19,431 nt of DNA, taken from NCBI GenBank assembly GCA_027365375.1, contig DAHXNM010000368.1, forward strand, positions 1-19,431, written 5' to 3'. Shown here piece by piece: positions 7,639 through 15,604 of this stretch; within the stretch, counting starts at the first letter, position 1; each line of letters opens with the position of its first letter. Under the pieces are notes generated by a model, which was not told the origin of the DNA, ran no database searches, and saw only the letters and a list, made by a program, of their open reading frames with translations. The DNA comes from Ferrimicrobium sp. (GTDB lineage: Bacteria; Actinomycetota; Acidimicrobiia; Acidimicrobiales; Acidimicrobiaceae). A program made the translations under genes and the position numbers.

Positions 7639-8736
7639 TTGGCACTTCGTTATGCGATGGTTCTCGCGGCAGGCAAGGGGACTCGGATGGCTTCAGAGAG
7701 GCCAAAACCGCTCATGAAGCTCTGTGGAGTCTCGATGTTAAGGCACGTTATGCGAGCAGTACTAGAGCTCGATGACCTAGAACGTGTTGTCGTGGTTGTT
7801 GGCCACCAGGCAGAGCTGGTCGAGCGAGAGCTACGAGGATTTGGCTCGCATACCCCTGAGATCGTCGCTGCTCGCCAACCTGAGCAGCGGGGGACAGGCG
7901 ATGCGGTCTCGGCTGGTCTTTCCAGATTGCCAGATCTGTTGCCTGGAGTCGGCGGCTCTGGATCCGAGGTGTTGGTACTACCTTCAGATACTCCACTGCT
8001 CACCGCGGCGACCCTAAAGGCGCTGGCTAAGGCGCATATGGATGCCGGCAACGCAGCAACCATTCTTAGCATGGAGGTGTCTAACCCCGCAGGTTATGGC
8101 AGGGTAGTGCGTAATGCAAAGGGGGCTGTAACCGAGATCGTAGAGGATCGCGATCTCATTGGTGACCAGGCCATGATTCGGGAGGTAAACACCGGAATAT
8201 ATATTTTTGACCTTGCACTTTTGCCGGTGGCGATCCGGCGTCTGGCTCCGTCGAACTCGCAACGCGAGTACTACCTCACCGACGCCATTGAGCTCTTGAC
8301 GCAGTCGGGCTATCAGGTTGGAGTGATGCCGGTAGCAGATGTGCAAGAGACTCAGGGGGTTAACGATCTTACCCAGCTGGTAGCGGCTGAGGATCTCATG
8401 CGATCGCGAATCCTTGCCCGCCATATCAGTGCAGGCGTGATGATGGTTCGTCCAGAGACGATTACCATCGACGCGGAGGTTGAGATAGGTCCCGGGACTA
8501 CCATCTGGCCGAATACGCTCCTGCTGGGTCGTACGAGGATCGGTTCATATGTTGAGATCGGCCCTGAATCCAGTCTTGTAGACACCGATGTTGGTGATGG
8601 GAGCAAGTTGGTAAGAGTAGATGCTACGGCAGCAGCGATAGGCAGGTCGGTCACGGCTGGCCCATATGTCTCGATTCGAGAGGGCGCAACAGTCTCTGAC
8701 CGTGCGGTTGTGGAGCCGTTCTCTTTGTTGAAGTGA
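7639..8736 (+). CDS. glmU: GlmU-like N-acetylglucosamine-1-phosphate uridyltransferase, C-terminally short
   Basis: Uridyltransferase that makes UDP-GlcNAc for peptidoglycan. TTG 7639 is chosen because AAGGAGG (7627–7633) lies five bases upstream. The N-terminal Rossmann-like domain is complete: LAAGKGTRM (9–17), Lys23 in RPKPL, QRGTGDAV (83–90), Asp117 in LPSDTPL, GYGRVV, the EVNTGIYIF strand, YYLTDAIELL and GVNDLTQL. It is followed by a left-handed beta-helix of only a few hexapeptide turns. The protein ends at 365 residues, where GlmU is usually about 450–460. The last residues line up with E. coli GlmU near Lys351, so the later acetyltransferase residues (the His363/Tyr366 region, Asn377, Asn386 and beyond) are absent. 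Nothing resembling the missing part is seen in 8737–8887. It precedes prs, as is common in Actinobacteria and Firmicutes. Confidence 0.9.
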   Translation: MALRYAMVLAAGKGTRMASERPKPLMKLCGVSMLRHVMRAVLELDDLERVVVVVGHQAELVERELRGFGSHTPEIVAARQPEQRGTGDAVSAGLSRLPDLLPGVGGSGSEVLVLPSDTPLLTAATLKALAKAHMDAGNAATILSMEVSNPAGYGRVVRNAKGAVTEIVEDRDLIGDQAMIREVNTGIYIFDLALLPVAIRRLAPSNSQREYYLTDAIELLTQSGYQVGVMPVADVQETQGVNDLTQLVAAEDLMRSRILARHISAGVMMVRPETITIDAEVEIGPGTTIWPNTLLLGRTRIGSYVEIGPESSLVDTDVGDGSKLVRVDATAAAIGRSVTAGPYVSIREGATVSDRAVVEPFSLLK

Positions 8737-8808
8737 TGGAGCCCACCGATACGGCGATCCAGCCATGTTGGCGAACGTTTCTGATTGGTTTGGCTTAGGG
8801 GGCTGAGA

Positions 8809-8831
8809 GCTGACTCAGGGTGGAGTCGAGC
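8809..8831 (+). other. Imperfect hairpin in the glmU–prs gap
   Basis: GACTC (8812–8816) pairs with GAGTC (8823–8827) across a six-base loop, and GCT (8809–8811) can pair with AGC (8829–8831) if one G is bulged. It sits in the 151-base space between glmU and prs. No T-tract follows, and TACTAT at 8835–8840 is a poor -10-like match just after it. It could be a weak terminator or leader structure, or chance. Confidence 0.2.
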
Positions 8832-8887
8832 GAGTACTATGGGGTAGCACCATAACGGTTGCTTCAAGAGAGAAGAAGGAGCTTTTC

Positions 8888-9859
8888 ATGGAGTTGGTCC
8901 CGAGGAAGCGGCTCGAGCTCTTTTCGGGTCGAGCTCATCCTGAGTTGGCTCGTGAGGTCGCTGACCACTTGCAGGTCAAGCTTGGTGAGCTCACCTTGCG
9001 AGAGTTCTCAGATGGAGAGATCTACTCGCGCTTCGATCAGTCGGTTCGAGGGAAGGATATTTTTCTGCTCCAGTCACACGCTGGGCCAGTCAATGATTCG
9101 ATCTTCGAGCAGCTGATCATGGTAGACGCCGCAAAGCGAGCCTCTGCAAAAAGAATCACGGCGGTGTGTCCCTACTATGGCTATTCCCGCCAGGATCGCA
9201 AGGCCTCGGGGCGAGAGCCGATTACCGCAAAGTTGGTAGCAGATCTGTTTAAGGCGGCTGGTGCTGATCGAATCATATCGGTCGATCTGCATTCGGGGCA
9301 GATTCAAGGTTTCTTTGATGGCCCCGTCGATCACCTTACGGCCACCCAGGTCTTGACAGACTACCTACGAGCTCAAGACGCTAGCGATCTAGTGATCGTC
9401 GCTCCCGATGCAGGGCGAGTGAAGGTCGCCGAACGTTACGCTCAGAAGCTTCAGGCTGGGCTTGCCGTGGTTCATAAGAGTCGACCAAAGGGCACCGCCA
9501 ATGTGGTCAATGCACTCAACGTGGTTGGAGACGTAGCCGCCAAGCGTTGCGTCATCGTGGATGACATGATTGACACCGCCGGTACCGTGACCGCCGCCGC
9601 TGACCTATTGCTCAGTAGAGGTGCCACCGACGTTTGGGTGATGGCGACCCACCCCATTCTCTCTGGACCAGCTCTTAAGCGGCTCACCGACTCGAGTATC
9701 TCCCGTGTGATCGTCACCAATACGCTTCCATTAAGTGGGGATCGTCTCACCGACAAGATTGAGGTTGTGTCGATTGCAAAGGTGATAGCCGATGCAATTG
9801 CAGCCGTCTTCGAGGACGGTTCGGTGTCCGAGCTTTTCCACGGAGATAATCTCTCCTGA
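8888..9859 (+). CDS. prs: Ribose-phosphate pyrophosphokinase
   Basis: Makes phosphoribosyl pyrophosphate from ribose 5-phosphate and ATP for nucleotide, histidine and tryptophan synthesis; cytoplasmic, usually hexameric. The 323 residues match class I PRPP synthetases (about 315–325). Signatures seen are the flexible ATP-site region CPYYGYSRQDRK (94–105), VDLHSGQIQGFF (132–143) with the metal-binding His135, the catalytic KSR (Lys197, Arg199) and the PRPP loop VDDMIDTAGT (224–233). ATG 8888 has AAGGAG (8876–8881) six bases upstream. It follows glmU by 151 bases and precedes the L25/CTC gene by 91, the usual order in many Gram-positive genomes. Confidence 0.97.
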   Translation: MELVPRKRLELFSGRAHPELAREVADHLQVKLGELTLREFSDGEIYSRFDQSVRGKDIFLLQSHAGPVNDSIFEQLIMVDAAKRASAKRITAVCPYYGYSRQDRKASGREPITAKLVADLFKAAGADRIISVDLHSGQIQGFFDGPVDHLTATQVLTDYLRAQDASDLVIVAPDAGRVKVAERYAQKLQAGLAVVHKSRPKGTANVVNALNVVGDVAAKRCVIVDDMIDTAGTVTAAADLLLSRGATDVWVMATHPILSGPALKRLTDSSISRVIVTNTLPLSGDRLTDKIEVVSIAKVIADAIAAVFEDGSVSELFHGDNLS

Positions 9860-9887
9860 AAGTTAACTAGCGAGAGCAGCTATGCTT

Positions 9888-9913
9888 TCTATGTCGTTTC
9901 TCTATGTCGTTTC
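9888..9913 (+). repeat. Perfect 13-bp tandem duplication in the rplY leader
   Basis: TCTATGTCGTTTC occurs at 9888–9900 and again immediately at 9901–9913, with TC of a third unit following. It lies between prs and the L25/CTC gene, 38 bases before the GTG start. It looks like a recent slippage duplication and may vary in copy number between strains. No coding frame uses it. Confidence 0.85.
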
Positions 9914-9950
9914 TCAAAACGTATGTAGTCTCTGAAAAAGTGAGGTTTGT

Positions 9951-10475
9951 GTGGCGAAGGTTATTGCCTATGAAGGTAGAGAGCCAGGGAGTCCCGAGAG
10001 TCGGCGTCTTCGTGCATTAGGGAAGGTGCCGGCTGTGGTCTATGGTGGCACCTCTAAGGCTCGACATCTTTTCGTCGATGCCCATGATTTCGAGACCGCA
10101 CTTGGTCATAGAGTAAATGTCGGTGCTCTGATGGAGCTTGAGGTGGCTGGCAAGGTTACGACCGTGCAGCTCCAAGAACTCCAGCGGCATCCAGTGCGTC
10201 GTAACCTGAGTCACCTCGACTTCTTGGCCATCAACGTCCGTGAGGAGATGGAGGCCACCATCGAGCTTCGATCGGTGAGCGAGGAGCTTGAGATGGAGGA
10301 GCCGAGTCTGCGGGTCCGAGGACATGTCAAGGACATTCCAGACTTTTTAGAGATCTCGCTGGAGATGCTTGGCGAGGCCGAGGTATTCACCGCTGGCCAG
10401 ATTCCACTCGCTAAAGGGTTGGTGCTGATAGGCGACCCCGAGATCGTCGTTGCCCGCTTAGCTGACAAGCTTTAG
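9951..10475 (+). CDS. rplY: Ribosomal protein L25, CTC/TL5 type
   Basis: Binds 5S rRNA in the large ribosomal subunit; the longer CTC form is also known as a general-stress protein. The 174 residues divide into the N-terminal L25 domain (about 1–90; SRRLRALGKVPAVVYGG at 17–33 is typical) and the C-terminal TL5 domain (about 92–174; LRVRGHVKDIPDFLEI fits). It is slightly shorter than common CTC proteins (about 185–220) because the acidic C-terminal tail is missing. GTG 9951 is supported by GTGAGG (9940s) about five bases upstream. The gene lies between prs and pth, its standard place. Confidence 0.93.
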   Translation: MAKVIAYEGREPGSPESRRLRALGKVPAVVYGGTSKARHLFVDAHDFETALGHRVNVGALMELEVAGKVTTVQLQELQRHPVRRNLSHLDFLAINVREEMEATIELRSVSEELEMEEPSLRVRGHVKDIPDFLEISLEMLGEAEVFTAGQIPLAKGLVLIGDPEIVVARLADKL

Positions 10476-10488
10476 TCGTCCACCCCGC

Positions 10489-10497
10489 GGGAGGTGA
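10489..10497 (+). promoter_or_regulatory. Perfect Shine-Dalgarno sequence overlapping the pth start
   Basis: GGGAGGTGA at 10489–10497 is fully complementary to the 3' end of 16S rRNA, but it overlaps the GTG (10494–10496) taken as the pth start. At the usual spacing of five to nine bases there is no in-frame ATG, GTG or TTG; the nearest in-frame candidates are CTG 10509 and GTG 10512, which would cut into the first beta-strand. It may be a chance match or a sign of an unusual start. Confidence 0.45.
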
Positions 10498-11072
10498 CGA
10501 ATTCGGTACTGGTGGTGGGTCTGGGAAATCCAGGCTCTCGCTATCGTGGCAGTCGACATAACATGGGATTCGAGGTTGCTGACGCTCTAGGCAGTGATCT
10601 TGGTGTTGTTTTTTCACGCAAATATCACGGGTTGCTAGGAAGTGCTCGGCTTGGGACCTGCACGATTCACGTGCTCCTACCACAGACATTTATGAATGAA
10701 TCTGGCCTCGCCGTCGCTGAGTTTGTGCGATACCACCCTGTGGAGTATCCGGCGGGTCTAATCGTGATCCACGACGAGCTTGACCTGGAACCAGGAGTGG
10801 TGCGCGTCAAGTCAGGTGGAGGCTTGGCGGGACACAATGGTCTGAAGTCGATTGCCAACCGGCTTGGAACCCAGAATTTTCTACGGATTAGGGTTGGTAT
10901 TGGGCGACCATCCGAGCGCTCGTCTGTCGTCGATTTTGTGCTATCTCGGCCGAGGCCCGAGGACCGAATTGAGCTCGATCTCGCAGTTCGTCGTGGTGTA
11001 GATGCCGTCCGTGACATCGTCGAGGTCGGGCCTGATCGAGCGATGACCGAGTACAACCAGCGGGCGCGGTGA
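10494..11072 (+). CDS. pth: Peptidyl-tRNA hydrolase
   Basis: Releases tRNA from peptidyl-tRNAs that drop off the ribosome; cytoplasmic and usually essential. The 192 residues match the bacterial Pth family. Visible signatures are GLGNPGSRYRGSRHNMGF (9–26) with the catalytic His22, FMNESG with Asn68, HDELDLEPG with Asp94 and GGLAGHNGLKS with Asn115. The GTG start at 10494 keeps the whole first strand (SVLVVGLGNPG), but its own ribosome binding sequence overlaps it, so the exact start is uncertain. It lies 18 bases after rplY, and its stop TGA overlaps the mfd start as TGATG. Confidence 0.95.
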   Translation: MTNSVLVVGLGNPGSRYRGSRHNMGFEVADALGSDLGVVFSRKYHGLLGSARLGTCTIHVLLPQTFMNESGLAVAEFVRYHPVEYPAGLIVIHDELDLEPGVVRVKSGGGLAGHNGLKSIANRLGTQNFLRIRVGIGRPSERSSVVDFVLSRPRPEDRIELDLAVRRGVDAVRDIVEVGPDRAMTEYNQRAR

Positions 11073-14000
11073 TGTCGTCGAACCTATTGACAAGACTCGT
11101 TGGCGGTGTCAGCCAAGTCCTGGATCTCGCCACACTGGATCATACAAGCCTGGGTACTGCTCCGGCCGCATCGGCCGCCCTAGTCGCCCAGAGTGGCTTG
11201 GGTCGACGTATTCTAGTCGTTGTGGCCAGCGAGGTCGAGGCTGAGGCGATCGCCTACGACATCGCTAACTTACAGGATGGGTGCAACAGCCTCTGGCTAC
11301 CAGCGTGGGATACGGTCCCTTTTGAGCGAGTAGCACCATCTATGCGCACCGTTGGGCTACGTCTTCGTGCTCTGGCCGCGCTTCAAGAGAAGTCGGAGAG
11401 CGGTGTGGTGGTTACCGCATCGGTAAGGGCTGCACTCCAGCGCCTAGCTCCAAGTGCTCTCGACCTCGAGCACCTCAGTCTGCATGTCGGCTCCTCGCTC
11501 CCACAGGTCGAGTTGGTCGAGTTCTTGTTGCGAAATGGGTACCTGCGTGAGACTCAGGTATCGAGTCCGGGCGAGTTTGCTGTCCGCGGTTCTATCGTCG
11601 ATCTCTTTCCTCCTGATGCAGCCGGTCCGATCCGAGCTGACTTTTTTGGTGACGAACTTGACCGCCTCGTCATCTTTGATCCAGGGTCGCAGGTAACCAT
11701 CGATGCGGTAGAGGAGTGCGAGATTCTTCCTGCGAGAGAGGTGCTTGTCGATGGCCGCCTGCGTGCAGGGCTGGAAGAGTTGGCAAAGCGTGCTCCAGTC
11801 CTGGGCGACCGGATTCGCGAGTTGCTCGATGGCACAAGCGCTGATCCAGCCGAGAGCCTCCTCCCTCTAGTACTCAACCATCAGGCTACTATCCCTTCTG
11901 ACCTGCTGGATGAGGATGATGTGGTGATCATGGCAGGCGGCGCCTTGCTTGAGGCGGAGTCGGTACGCTTGGTCGCGGATGAGTTGTCTATGACCCAAGC
12001 GCTGGCTCCGACTTGGGGAATCGAGGCTACAGAGTCAACGGCGGGCCTGCTCGCCTCTTTTGGTCATATCTCGGAGAGTCTGGCAAAACGTGCCCTCCTA
12101 ACCGATGATGGTACGGATCCTCGCCCGCTGCGAATCGACCACAGAGACATGTCCGGATTCGTTGAACGAGTTGGGTCATTTATTCGTAGCGGATTCCGGG
12201 TGATCGTGACGGCAGAGTCTCAGGCGAGAGTGCGCGCGCTTAGCGCAACCTTCGCGAGCTTTGAACGATACCCTATTGTAGTTGGAAGAGATGCTGATCT
12301 TCCTGAGGCCGCTGGACTATATCTGCTCGAGGGCGTGCGGCTCTATCACTCCTTTATGGTAGAGGCCACCAAGCTCGTCGTCGTCGCCGATGCAGAGCTG
12401 GTGCGACCGATAGCCAATCCGAGGGCGACACGTCGAAGGCCAAGGACACTCAGCTCTACCCTCGATGACTTGGCTCCAGGAACTCTGGTTGTCCACGAGA
12501 CCTATGGTGTCGCTCGCTACCAGGGAATCGTATCGCGGGCCTTGGCCGATGTAGAGCGCGACTATCTGTTGCTCGAGTTCGGCGGTAAGGATAAGATCTA
12601 CCTTCCGTCAGATCAGACCGACCGGATCACGCTCTACGTCGGTGGAGAGGATCCCGCGCTTTCACGTTTGGGCTCCAGGGAGTGGAGCCAACAGGTCCGT
12701 AAGGCACGCAGGGCTGCAAACGAGGTCGCACAAGAGCTCGTCGTCCTCTATCAGAAACGGCTGGTCACCGCCGGGCATGCCAAGGAGGCTGATACTCCAT
12801 GGCAGGATGAGATGGAGTCGGCGTTTCCGTATGAACTCACACCCGACCAGGTGATCGCTATCGAGGAGATGAAGAGCGATCTTGAGCAGCCGATCCCTAT
12901 GGATCGAATGATCTGTGGTGACGTCGGGTTTGGGAAGACAGAGATTGCTATCAGGGCTGCCTTTAAGACAATCCAGAGCGGGAACCAGGTGGCGGTCCTC
13001 GTTCCTACCACGATTTTGGCACAGCAGCACTATGACACTTTTCGAGAACGCTTTGAACCCTATGGAGTCAAGGTTGGACTGCTGTCGCGCTTTGTGAGCG
13101 GACGTGAGGTCAAACGACTCAAGGAAGAGTTGCGTCTTGGGACGCTCGATTGTCTAATAGCTACCCACGCGTTGGTCTCGAAGGAGATCGACTTCAAGCG
13201 TCTAGGACTCCTCGTGATCGACGAAGAGCAACGATTTGGGGTGCAGCACAAGGAGTTTTGGAAGACACGCCATCCGGACCTCGATGTGCTTACACTTTCC
13301 GCTACTCCGATTCCGCGCACGCTTGAGCTCTCACTGGTCGGAGTGCGTGACATGTCGTTACTCAGGACGCCACCACTTGATCGGCAGCCGATCCTAACAC
13401 ATGTTGGTCCCGATGACGATGCCGCAATCTCTGAGGCGATCCGGCGCGAACTTATCCGCGGGGGCCAGGTGTTCTATGTGCATAATCGTGTGCGCGATAT
13501 CCAGTCGGTAGCCAGAAAGGTCGCCGACCTAGTCCCTACAGCGCGTATTCTGATTGCTCACGGTCAGCTCCCCGAGCACGAGCTTGAGCGGGTAGTTGAT
13601 GATTTCTGGCATCGAAAGGCAGACGTCTTGGTCTGCACTACCATCATCGAGAGCGGTATTGACCTCCCATCGGTGAACACACTCATAGTCGATCATGCCG
13701 AAGATCTTGGTCTCGGTCAGCTCCATCAGCTGCGTGGGCGAGTAGGGCGTTCTGGGCAACGAGCGTACGCCTATCTGTTCTATCCTCGCACCAAACCTCT
13801 TTCTGTGATTGCACTAGAGCGGCTTCGTACCATCGTTGAGAACACAGATCTTGGTTCAGGTTACCGTATAGCCATGCGAGATCTAGAGTTGCGTGGTGCC
13901 GGCACTTTCTTGGGGCAACGGCAGTCAGGTCATATGAGTGCAGTTGGCTATGAACTCTACGTGCGCCTGGTCGCCGAGGCGGTCGCGCAGATGAAAGGGG

Positions 14001-14467
14001 ACGAGCGTATCGAAGTCGCAGAGATCAATATCGATCTTCCGGTCTCTTACTCGATTCCTGTCTCCTATGTTGAGGAAGAGACGGTGCGAATGGACCTCTA
14101 TCGGCGGTTGGCGCTTGCGCGTACCGATGCAGAGGTTACCGAGCTTGCCGAAGAGCTGGTCGATCGTTTTGGGCCCCATCCAGATGCGGTCGTCAATCTA
14201 ATTGCGATGACCCGATTGAAGCTAACCTTAATCGAGCGCGGAGTCCGTGAGGTTGGGTCGCGACGTTCCGCTCGTACTGGGAGCATGGAGGTCTTTCTGA
14301 GGCCACTGGAGCTCCGCCCGTCCGAGGAGGTGCGGTTGCGACGACTACCATCGCGACCGAGTTACCGAGCGATCGACCATGAGCTAGTAGTTCCCTTTCG
14401 ACCTCGGGACGACCTTCTGTCTCTGGTTGGTGAAATCATCATGGGATCACCGAATTCACGCTCCTAG
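11072..14467 (+). CDS. mfd: Transcription-repair coupling factor Mfd
   Basis: ATP-driven translocase that removes RNA polymerase stalled at DNA lesions and recruits UvrA for excision repair. Of 1131 residues, about 1–300 form the UvrB-like region with its UvrA-binding module. The RNA-polymerase-interacting CarD-like domain follows, with DDLAPGTLVVHETYGVARY near 466–484. The RecG-like motor has Walker A GDVGFGKT (Lys622), the DEEQ box (717–720), SATPIPRTL, and the helicase-C motif QLHQLRGRVGRSG. A translocation-in-repair motif and C-terminal UvrA-masking domain follow. ATG 11072 overlaps the pth stop (TGATG), so translation is coupled; GTG 11069 would add only one residue. The length is typical and no motif is missing. 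Confidence 0.98.
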   Translation: MSSNLLTRLVGGVSQVLDLATLDHTSLGTAPAASAALVAQSGLGRRILVVVASEVEAEAIAYDIANLQDGCNSLWLPAWDTVPFERVAPSMRTVGLRLRALAALQEKSESGVVVTASVRAALQRLAPSALDLEHLSLHVGSSLPQVELVEFLLRNGYLRETQVSSPGEFAVRGSIVDLFPPDAAGPIRADFFGDELDRLVIFDPGSQVTIDAVEECEILPAREVLVDGRLRAGLEELAKRAPVLGDRIRELLDGTSADPAESLLPLVLNHQATIPSDLLDEDDVVIMAGGALLEAESVRLVADELSMTQALAPTWGIEATESTAGLLASFGHISESLAKRALLTDDGTDPRPLRIDHRDMSGFVERVGSFIRSGFRVIVTAESQARVRALSATFASFERYPIVVGRDADLPEAAGLYLLEGVRLYHSFMVEATKLVVVADAELVRPIANPRATRRRPRTLSSTLDDLAPGTLVVHETYGVARYQGIVSRALADVERDYLLLEFGGKDKIYLPSDQTDRITLYVGGEDPALSRLGSREWSQQVRKARRAANEVAQELVVLYQKRLVTAGHAKEADTPWQDEMESAFPYELTPDQVIAIEEMKSDLEQPIPMDRMICGDVGFGKTEIAIRAAFKTIQSGNQVAVLVPTTILAQQHYDTFRERFEPYGVKVGLLSRFVSGREVKRLKEELRLGTLDCLIATHALVSKEIDFKRLGLLVIDEEQRFGVQHKEFWKTRHPDLDVLTLSATPIPRTLELSLVGVRDMSLLRTPPLDRQPILTHVGPDDDAAISEAIRRELIRGGQVFYVHNRVRDIQSVARKVADLVPTARILIAHGQLPEHELERVVDDFWHRKADVLVCTTIIESGIDLPSVNTLIVDHAEDLGLGQLHQLRGRVGRSGQRAYAYLFYPRTKPLSVIALERLRTIVENTDLGSGYRIAMRDLELRGAGTFLGQRQSGHMSAVGYELYVRLVAEAVAQMKGDERIEVAEINIDLPVSYSIPVSYVEEETVRMDLYRRLALARTDAEVTELAEELVDRFGPHPDAVVNLIAMTRLKLTLIERGVREVGSRRSARTGSMEVFLRPLELRPSEEVRLRRLPSRPSYRAIDHELVVPFRPRDDLLSLVGEIIMGSPNSRS

Positions 14468-14511
14468 GTTTTGCATAGTAGGCTAGGAAAGCTGTGGAGC
14501 CAAGGAGGAGT

Positions 14512-15531
14512 ATGTCTCGAAGGTTGTTGAAGTTCCTTCCGCTTGGGTTAGGTGCTTTGCTTGCGAGCTGTTCGACAATGGGTTATGCTGCCAAAGTAGG
14601 GACGCAGACGATATCTAACAGTCAGCTTCATACCGAGCTGCGTGAGGTCTCCTCAAACGCAGCCTTTGATGCTTTGCTTTCTAAGAACAAGTCGCCGGTT
14701 TTTGGACCAGGTAAGAAGAGTTACAGCACATTATTTGTCGATAATATTTTGAATCGGCGGATAACCATCTACCGGATCCTACAGGTGGAACGTCGACTCA
14801 ATATCACGCCAACGCCGCTTGAGTCGCAACTCGCAAAGGCGCTAACCGTCCAGTCGGTCGGGTCGCAGACCACGTTCAATGCGTTTTCGAAGGCCTATCA
14901 GAATCAGCTAGTGAGCGATACTCGGGCGATTGTGGCGATGGAGGCCCATCTCGCAAAGGTGAATCTTACCACCTCGGGAGTACAGTCATATTACAGTAGC
15001 CATCACGCAAGTTTCGTTGATGTCTGTTCATCGCAGATACTTGAGACGTCTGCTCTTGAGGCTGACGCTGTGCTAGCGAAGATCAAGGCAGGGCTTTCAT
15101 TTGCCGCAGCCGCCAGCAAGTACTCGCAGGACAAGGCTTCGCAGAGCACTGGTGGAGCAGTGGGGTGTGGGACGATCTCGCAATATCAGCAGGTTCTTGG
15201 AGCGAGCTATACGCACGCAGTTGAGACGTTGTCGGTGAATAAGCCATCGCTGCCGGTACAGATCTCACAAGGTTGGTCGATTATTGAGGTTACTTCTCGT
15301 ACCCTGATTCCGTTCCGGAACGCTGAACTCAGTGCGGCCAACGATGAGTTGGCTAACGGATCGGCCCTGCTTAACTCCTTCCTAGCCCGCCAGTCCAAGG
15401 CGGAACCGCTCAAGGTCAACCCTCAGTACGGGCAGGTCAAGGATGTCGGAGGCGTTGTCCAGGTGGCACCGAGTAAGGGGCCTAGCTCTAAGGCCCTGAG
15501 TCAGTATTTCACGCCAGGACTTGCCAAGTAG
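14512..15531 (+). CDS. SurA/PrsA-like lipoprotein with a degenerate PpiC (parvulin) domain
   Basis: Predicted membrane-anchored folding factor for exported proteins. ATG 14512 has AAGGAG (14502–14507) four bases upstream. The 339-residue protein begins with a lipoprotein signal and lipobox LASC (Cys20). Next come a SurA-N-like helical region (about 25–165; its start AAKVGTQTISNSQL is typical) and a parvulin-like domain (about 166–263), recognised by SQIL, the Ala-rich helix, YSQDKASQSTGGAVGCG and GWSIIEVTS. The two His residues usual in active parvulins (H in SHIL and in GYHII) appear as Gln175 and Ser256. Cys172 and Cys219 could form a disulfide. A chaperone rather than an isomerase role is therefore plausible. 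It follows mfd by 44 bases and converges with the CoxL-like gene 73 bases on. Confidence 0.8.
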   Translation: MSRRLLKFLPLGLGALLASCSTMGYAAKVGTQTISNSQLHTELREVSSNAAFDALLSKNKSPVFGPGKKSYSTLFVDNILNRRITIYRILQVERRLNITPTPLESQLAKALTVQSVGSQTTFNAFSKAYQNQLVSDTRAIVAMEAHLAKVNLTTSGVQSYYSSHHASFVDVCSSQILETSALEADAVLAKIKAGLSFAAAASKYSQDKASQSTGGAVGCGTISQYQQVLGASYTHAVETLSVNKPSLPVQISQGWSIIEVTSRTLIPFRNAELSAANDELANGSALLNSFLARQSKAEPLKVNPQYGQVKDVGGVVQVAPSKGPSSKALSQYFTPGLAK

Positions 15532-15604
15532 CTGCGTTCGCAACGACGGGTATCTCAAGCTAACTACCCTGGGACATCGCTCGTTTGGAATCCGTGGCCG
15601 CCAA

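Noticed and set aside
8352..8867. 171-residue open frame antisense to glmU
   Set aside because: It mirrors a well-supported gene; its composition is what the reverse strand of this codon use gives, with no domain or start signal.
8737..8887. Possibility that the GlmU C-terminal half continues here after a frameshift
   Set aside because: No hexapeptide-repeat coding is visible in any forward frame, and prs starts directly after with its own ribosome binding site.
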